From Acanthacorydalis orientalis (lineage: Eukaryota; Arthropoda; Insecta; Megaloptera; Corydalidae), in the NCBI GenBank assembly GCA_034766995.1, contig CM068313.1:10916512-10980511 (forward strand): a stretch of 64,000 nt of DNA, in the 5' to 3' direction. Each line of letters starts with the position of its first letter. Position 1 is the stretch's first letter. Position numbers and translations under genes: made by a program. This document shows positions 58,226 through 64,000 of the stretch, one piece after another. The notes beneath the pieces were generated by a model. It did no database searches. It was not told the origin of the DNA and worked only from the letters and a program-made list of their open reading frames with translations.

Positions 58226-58979
58226 ACTTTAACGCTCCTTTACCTCCTACTAATTGAATCGGTCATTTCAAAAACAACACAAGCCACAGAATTTAAATTA
58301 TACAGGAGTCAATAAAAACTGTGTGACACAGAAATAATAAGATTTTTTTAAGATTTTCTGTGTTAATATATTTTTTAGACCTTTAATTTGTTAGTTGCTT
58401 AATAGATGAAAAAAGTATTTTTAATACAGGAATAATAGATTAGAAATTTTTTTATTATGATTTTTTATTAATAAAAAAAAGCTAATATGTGTCGAAGAAG
58501 TAAATGTTTTTTTCTGGTCTTTCGAAACTCTTCTCACATAAGATTCGGTTAATAAACAGTTTTTTTTTTGTAAAACAGAAGCTATTAATTTTAAATTCGA
58601 AAATTTTCTCAATTTGTACTTCTTTTACCGAGAATTTTATGATGGATTGATTAACAATATTAACGTATTCTTTGGCACATATACACGATCATGATTTAAT
58701 AACTAAAAAATCACAGTCATTAGGCAAAAAAGAATGACTAGGTTCGACAGCTAGGCACAACGTAGCTAATGTAATTTTTATACTGAATATGAAACTACCG
58801 TCAAGGATCTAATTTTTTTTAAAAAAAAAAGTAGAAATATAATAAAAATTATACAGACTTTTATTACATCAGTTCGATGTTAAGCTCTTTATTTAAACTA
58901 AAATAAACTATTTACAATCAAAACAATTATTTCTGTTATTAAATCAATTAATTAAATAAAATAACAATTGATTTTCTCC
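58226..58979. other. Unassigned AT-rich stretch with a T8A10 palindrome
   Basis: The T/A palindrome is at about 58812-58830. No gene recognised. Confidence 0.4.
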
Positions 58980-59120
58980 ATTTATATTTTCTCATCCCAG
59001 AAACAACATCTTTCTCGGATCAAAAATGTTCAATAAATTACTACTACTGATTTTTGATTGCTTATACATATTCTGATGCAATTTCATCATCCTGAGAGAT
59101 ACAAAAAAGTATTTCAAATT
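58980..59120. repeat. Foldback repeat family 1, left-arm copy
   Basis: 'ctcggatcaaaaatgttcaa', 'taaattactactactgattt' and 'ttctgatgcaatttcatcat', then 'cctgagagatacaaaa'. Confidence 0.6.
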
Positions 59121-59553
59121 CAAAATCAATCAGATTTTTCATTATAATACTTCGGAATTGAATTTTAGGGTTCGGTTTAATAACAGAGATATGCTATTTT
59201 TGATTAAAAAAAAATAAATAAAAAATATCTACTATATTATGTAGTAAATATATACTGTATTTTGTTTAAAATCAGTGAAAATGTAAAAATATATAACTGA
59301 AATACAGCTGTACTTTAATAAAAAATTATTATAGGCAATTTTTTTATTGAAAAGAGAATTAAAAATTTGTTTCTTATATACTTTCTATAAAAAAATAATT
59401 GTTTTCAGAAAAATATTAGAGAGTTAACTACACACAAAAATTAATTTTCTTTGTGTTAAACAGCTAAACAAAGAACCAATTCTAATATTAAATCTAAAGT
59501 TTTTTTCTTAAAATTATAATTCTATATTTTAACACCTGCGGTCCTATTAATAC
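59121..59553. other. Unassigned AT-rich stretch
   Basis: No feature recognised. Confidence 0.4.
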
Positions 59554-59934
59554 GTTGTCCTGTCGATTTTCATCCTTTTGGATCAGCTAACTATTTGTTC
59601 TTTAAAATTAGTTGCGGCACCAAGTGTCATCTTCAGGTATATGTTTAAGACTGATTTTAAATCTTATTTATTTTATATTTATGTACGTTTTATGGGTTCA
59701 AGTTTATTTTTAAGATATGAAATGTACACGACTCTGTGTTTACTTGTTCCATTTAAAATATTTTGTCGATTTTTATATATTTCTAAGTTTCTAAGTACAT
59801 TTAATTTGATGTCTTTATTATCAATTTTTAATATTTCTATTATCTTATTTATGTTGTTCAATTGTATGCAGACAGTTTCTAAAATGTGTTTAGCATCCAT
59901 GATTCAATATTCGCTAAACCAAACCACATCCTAT

Positions 59935-60008
<74 letters not shown>

Positions 60009-60108
60009 ACACAACTTTAATTTAAAATTAGTATTCAACCTGAGGATGTAACTCGTGCTTAAAATAGTACTGGAGAAGAGGCACTTAGCTGAAGATCGAC
60101 AGGACAAT
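59554..60108. mobile_element. Foldback repeat family 2, long copy with matching ends and internal (TA)n
   Basis: The left end GTTGTCCTGTCGAT (59554-59567) pairs with the right end ATCGACAGGACAAT (60095-60108) at 13 of 14 positions. Inside are 'aaattagttgcggcaccaag' plus 'tgtcatcttcaggtatatg' at the left and 'ttcaacctgaggatgtaact' plus 'ttagctgaagatcgacagg' at the right. The interior has a (TA)n at about 59934-60005 and a 143-codon plus-strand frame (59578-60009), rich in Leu, Ile, Phe and Tyr, which I do not recognise. The frame may be chance in T-rich DNA. Confidence 0.65.
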
Positions 60109-60459
60109 GTATTTTTCTTAAAATCTAATTTTAAATATAATTTCTGAAATAAACAAAACTAAAAAGACTCATTCTTTTATTTTTGAATACTCCTGCCCTA
60201 GTTTAATTATGCTTCACTCTTAAGATGATGAAAAAAAAATGTTGAAACATCTATGAATATGTTTTACAGTAGAAAATCATTTTTTTCTAAATATAAATTA
60301 AAAAAATACCCGTACACATTTTCCTTCGAACAAAATTGAAATATTGAACGAACGTTTCACAATTAAAAAATCAAACTGTTTTAATATAAACGTTACACAA
60401 AGTTATATTTAAACAACACCGTGGCACCGATTAAAAAAACATGACGTTTATAACTCAAT
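60109..60459. other. Unassigned AT-rich stretch
   Basis: No feature recognised. Confidence 0.4.
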
Positions 60460-60860
60460 CCACCCACTCAATCGATTCGTTCTTATCGCAATCTCCGATC
60501 AAAATCCATACAACGGAAAAAGTTTTTTTTTTGCAATTCCTGGCCTATTTGAATCTGATGACCTATCTTTATACAAAAGTGTGGGTCGCACGCCCACTTC
60601 GAATTTGTGTACATCATAATCGATCGGCCGAAGTTAACATACAGTAGACAAAAAATATTCCAGTGTGTGTATAGCCGATAGAAACTGACCCCTGTGTTTT
60701 ACATAACACGTCATACGTATAGATTTAAATGTCAGACCTTCGTCGAGAACGATACCGAAATATTCGATTTTATGAAATCTAAAAGTCTGATTTACTCCGC
60801 AGTTCGGATCGACTCTATTGTCTGTCGACCGTTAAATTAATACATTCGTTTGTGGTAGAT
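60460..60860. other. More balanced, CpG-containing block
   Basis: Pieces such as 'atcgatcggccgaagttaac', 'gaccttcgtcgagaacgata' and 'gttcggatcgactctattgt' stand out from the flanks. A 68-codon plus-strand frame (60441-60647) is unrecognised. Confidence 0.3.
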
Positions 60861-61589
60861 TGCACTTCTTATTACTGATTATAATTAATATAAGAATTTT
60901 TTAAGACTCATCAACGAATCCAATACCACATATTACACAATACCGGAAATTGTCATGTAAAAGCATCGACATTCAACACTAGCGCCTCTATCGGTTTGAG
61001 TTGATAAAACAATGTGGTTAACTACGTACATTTGCTTTTGCACGCTTGTCAATCTATTCTTTTCATTTAATAAAATAGTGGCTACAAAAAAAAATATATA
61101 TACGTACTTTATCGATATAAAATTACAATAAAAAAATTATTCTTAAGGTTTTGAACAGATAATGTAGATTAAGGTTTTATATTACTATCATTTCAATTAG
61201 ACAGTGTAGGAATTTTAAATTGCACTATTTATTAACTGAATTAACACTGATCTTATTAATTAAACAATATACAGTCAGAAATTATGGATAAATACTTGAA
61301 TATCATGTGATTTAGAAGAAATATTCAGCTTTAAATATTCAAAATATTTATACAAAAAATAACAGTCTACCTTCGATCGAAGGGTTTCACAAATAAATTT
61401 TTTTAGCTAAGGATCAGTGGTAGACATTAATTATTATCTTATTATTAGGTATTAATTGTTAATTACGATGTTTATATTACTGGAATCCAACTAAAAAATG
61501 AACAAAAAATCATTCTTCATTTATTTCAATGAGCTTTTCAACAGAACATTTCACTTTTCATAAAAAAATCATTGTATTAAAAGTAAAAA
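60861..61589. other. Unassigned AT-rich stretch
   Basis: No feature recognised in about 730 bp. Confidence 0.4.
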
Positions 61590-62040
61590 TTAATTCCATG
61601 TCTTTAAATTGAATTAATCATAACCGTATTTTAAATTAAAATATTTTCTTGTCGGTTTAGGACATTGAAGTGGCAACCTTAACATTTAAAAACACTATAT
61701 ATCTTTATCAAGCAGTTAGCTTAACCTCAAAAAACAGTAATGAACACGATGGCGTCCGAAAATGAGGAGCATATTAGGCATACTTTTCGCATTCCAATTG
61801 AAAAAATGCTACCAAAACCACATAAATGATTTGTTCAGCTTTGGAAGAAGGTGTGGTGACGCATAAAACATGTGAAAAATGCTAAAACAGTGGAAGATGT
61901 CCGAAAACGCATTAGAACTTCATCGACTCAAAGCCGCCATGTTTTTTTTTCAACAAGGGATTCGACAGTTACACGACAGACGGAGAAAAGATATACAAAA
62001 TAATGGAGGATTGAAATGTATTCCATTTACTTTCTATAAA
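61590..62040 (+). mobile_element. Internally deleted cecropia-like mariner
   Basis: It starts like 19395 and 36345 ('ttaaattaaaatattttctt' and 'acatttaaaaacactatata'). The N-terminus opens at 61748 as MASENEEHIRHTFRIPIEKM, continues in another frame as 'ICSALEEGVVTHKTCEKC' and then jumps to the C-terminal tail 'RGFDSYTTDGEKIYKIM' or, in another frame, 'IRQLHDRRRKDIQNN'. The sequence between the first DNA-binding helix and the tail is missing, as at 36345, so the two may descend from one deletion event. Confidence 0.7.
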
Positions 62041-62189
62041 AAGGTATCAAATTATTAATTTGTACAACTAATAAAAATAATAAATGAAAAACTTGTTGAT
62101 ATCGCATTCTTCGATTATTAATTATGGGCTCTTGTGGAAAAAAAATCCATTAAGCTTTCATAAAAAAAATTCAACTTTATGTTAACAGG

Positions 62190-62620
62190 CCCGTAACCAA
62201 ACCGTCATATTAGAGGGGGCAAACACAAATTTTGAGGGCAAAATTTTTTTGTGTCAATTGTTTAAGCTCATACCTAGAACCAGATCTATATGAAAACGAA
62301 TCTATTTTGGAAAATATTATTATTAAAACAGAAGTTACATAGTTCATACTATGTAAGTCATAAAAACGCAATAATTTATTAAAACAAATTACAAGTTTTT
62401 CAAGTAACAAAGAAGTTTTTCCCAATTTAACATAGTAAATTTAATATAATTGTAATTGCCGTGTTGTCGCGCGTAGAATCGTTTTTAATCATCGAGGTAA
62501 ACCCATTAGGAAGACTCCATGATTTTTAAATCTCACAAAATCGGAGATTTTGTTGGGAGGAAGGCAAACTGAGAAACATGAAGGGGAAGCAATGCCCCCT
62601 GTCCTCCCTGAATACAGGAC
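62190..62620. repeat. Possible dispersed repeat with G-rich ends
   Basis: 'cccgtaaccaaaccgtcata', then 'ttagagggggcaaacacaaa', and at the far side 'ttgttgggaggaaggcaaac' and 'gaagcaatgccccctgtcct' resemble the G-run/CCCCC pieces at 3702 and 13408. A 71-codon minus-strand frame (62210-62425) is unrecognised. Confidence 0.3.
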
Positions 62621-62894
62621 TGTCTGTTGAATTTTATTTCTGTTTTATTTGTGAAACGAATGTAGTCACAGGCTGACCACAAATATATGTTTTTTATATA
62701 CAAATTGCCTACAAATCTGAAAAAATAAGGAAGTGTTTACTTGAAACATGGAAAAAAAAGTATTATTTATTTTTCTAATCCTATTTTCTCTCATTTTTTA
62801 TTTTTATTTGATACATTTTTTATAAAATTTACATTTTTCTATAAAGAACTCAAAACATTATTTGGATTTTAACTAAAAGTAATAAACGACAAAA

Positions 62895-63015
62895 TCGATT
62901 AGATTATTGTATACCACTGAAATACGAACAAGCAACAATCAAAAATGTTCGAAGATAATTGAACATTTTTGACTAAAAAATGGAATTTAATCAAAGTGTC
63001 AAGAACTGTATTCTG
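62895..63015. repeat. Foldback repeat family 1, right-arm copy
   Basis: 'actgaaatacgaacaagcaa', 'caatcaaaaatgttcgaaga' and 'attgaacatttttgactaaa', plus the outer end 'agtgtcaagaactgtattct'. Confidence 0.6.
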
Positions 63016-63239
63016 AAAGAATATGTTTTAAATATATTCCTCATATAGAATATACAAAAAAATCGAACAGTAATGAATAAAAAGAATCTGTTAGTTCCAA
63101 CGTATGTGAATATAAAAAAAAACGATTTAAAATTCCAGTTGTTGTTTCTGGTTGTAAACAACAAGTGTGTAAAGAACCCGCACCATCTGATTATCTCTGA
63201 ATTTACAGAGAACATATTGCCGATGCGCTTAAGATAGAA
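63016..63239. other. Unassigned AT-rich stretch
   Basis: A 74-codon minus-strand frame (62991-63215) is unrecognised and partly overlaps the previous repeat. Confidence 0.35.
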
Positions 63240-63480
63240 ACATAATCAAACTAGAGCAGGAGCAGTTCTTATTATTCAACCACTAATCTCGTCGCAAGAC
63301 AATCATTGGAAAAACCACTTCCTTTCTTCACACTACATTGATTCTATGTACTTTACACAGCGATACCGACACAACAATTGTAATTTGTCGTGTCTGCCGC
63401 TCGGTTCGAAACGGCTTATCGCATATCTTTATATAACATTTACTTGCTGTACGAAATTATACAGGTTCACGACGACGACA
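63240..63480. other. More balanced, CpG-containing block
   Basis: 'tgtcgtgtctgccgctcggt', 'tcgaaacggcttatcgcata' and 'ttcacgacgacgacatatag'. No frame recognised. Confidence 0.3.
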
Positions 63481-64000
63481 TATAGATTTCATTAAAGAAA
63501 GTGTGTATGTTTATTTTACTGTACCGATTTTGTTACAATAATATCGTACTGTTCGTGTTGTTTAATGTTTCTATGTGAATTTTTTACTCATGTCATACGA
63601 AATGTCTTCTTCGATCGATTGAATATCGATTTCTGATAAGATTTGTCTGCATATTCCATCAAATACCACAATACTACAATACTGGAAGCTCTCAACATTT
63701 ACCATAGGAATATAAGGTGACATTACCAGTGACATCTGTTAATTCGAGTTGATGTTTGTATAAAATCTATAATTCTGAATTTACTATCGCATTAAATACA
63801 ATGATACTGACTTTTTTACACATTAAATGATCAAATAATGACAAGAAATATCACATTTTGTACAAAATACTCCAAGAAACAATTTTTAAAACCACTTCAT
63901 ATATATTACTAAACACATTCTTATTTTTCATTACGTTTTATATTTACAATTGTAGTTTTTTTTTTATTATTATTAAAATATACAGCACTTCGTTATGAGT
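63481..64000. other. Unassigned AT-rich stretch
   Basis: No feature recognised to the end of the window. Confidence 0.4.

Noticed and set aside
58070..58315. 81-codon plus-strand frame
   Set aside because: Most of it lies in a family 1 foldback arm, which recurs without this frame elsewhere.

Overview
This window looks like non-coding DNA from an animal, most likely an insect or other arthropod. It is very AT-rich and has no compact bacterial-style genes. Dinucleotide microsatellites are very frequent, and there are remnants of many mariner-type transposases of the lineages common in insect genomes. I cannot name the species. I see no rRNA, tRNA, CRISPR array or intact protein-coding gene. 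The only piece resembling a host exon is an 89-bp segment on the minus strand (5988-6076), which would put at least part of the window inside long introns of a minus-strand gene. That is an inference.

Four kinds of sequence make up most of the window. (1) About 37 long (TA)n tracts, often joined to (CT)n, (CA)n/(TG)n or (GATA)n. They are absent from about 33.4-41.1 kb and almost absent from 52.5-59.9 kb. (2) At least sixteen mariner/Tc1 remnants from several lineages. The best preserved are a full-length dead element with matching ends (4556-5830), two internally deleted 547-bp relatives (17752-18298 and 31630-32176), a 73-bp miniature of the same family (32594-32666) and an element lying exactly between two (TA)n tracts (43664-44896). 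A piggyBac C-terminal zinc-binding tail lies at 30160-30370, and a possible helix-turn-helix transposase start at 56031-56290. (3) A dispersed foldback family (family 1, about 24 copies or half-copies) and a second one (family 2, about 9 copies). Both carry a CTGAAGA-stem-loop-GAAA motif resembling a hammerhead ribozyme core. (4) About a dozen GC/CpG-enriched islands of 200-650 bp (for example 12300-12960, 50480-51000, 53180-53800) that could be promoters, first exons or conserved elements. The one at 53180-53800 has a CRE palindrome and an arthropod-like initiator.

Layout: 0-6 kb holds mariners, foldbacks and (TA)n. 6-12 kb is mostly foldbacks and (TA)n. 12.3-13 kb is a CpG island. 14-24 kb is mariner- and Tc1-rich. 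24-33 kb has dense (TA)n, the piggyBac/mariner chimera and the 547/73-bp family. 33-41 kb has mariner 3' ends and two CpG islands, with no (TA)n after 33.4 kb. 41-49 kb is a cluster of family 1 foldbacks plus the mariner inside (TA)n. 49-64 kb is mostly unexplained AT-rich sequence, CpG islands and scattered foldbacks. The genes do not form a pathway. The main relationships are between transposons, their deleted derivatives and the TA-rich target sequence. Lineage calls and repeat boundaries were made by eye and are approximate.
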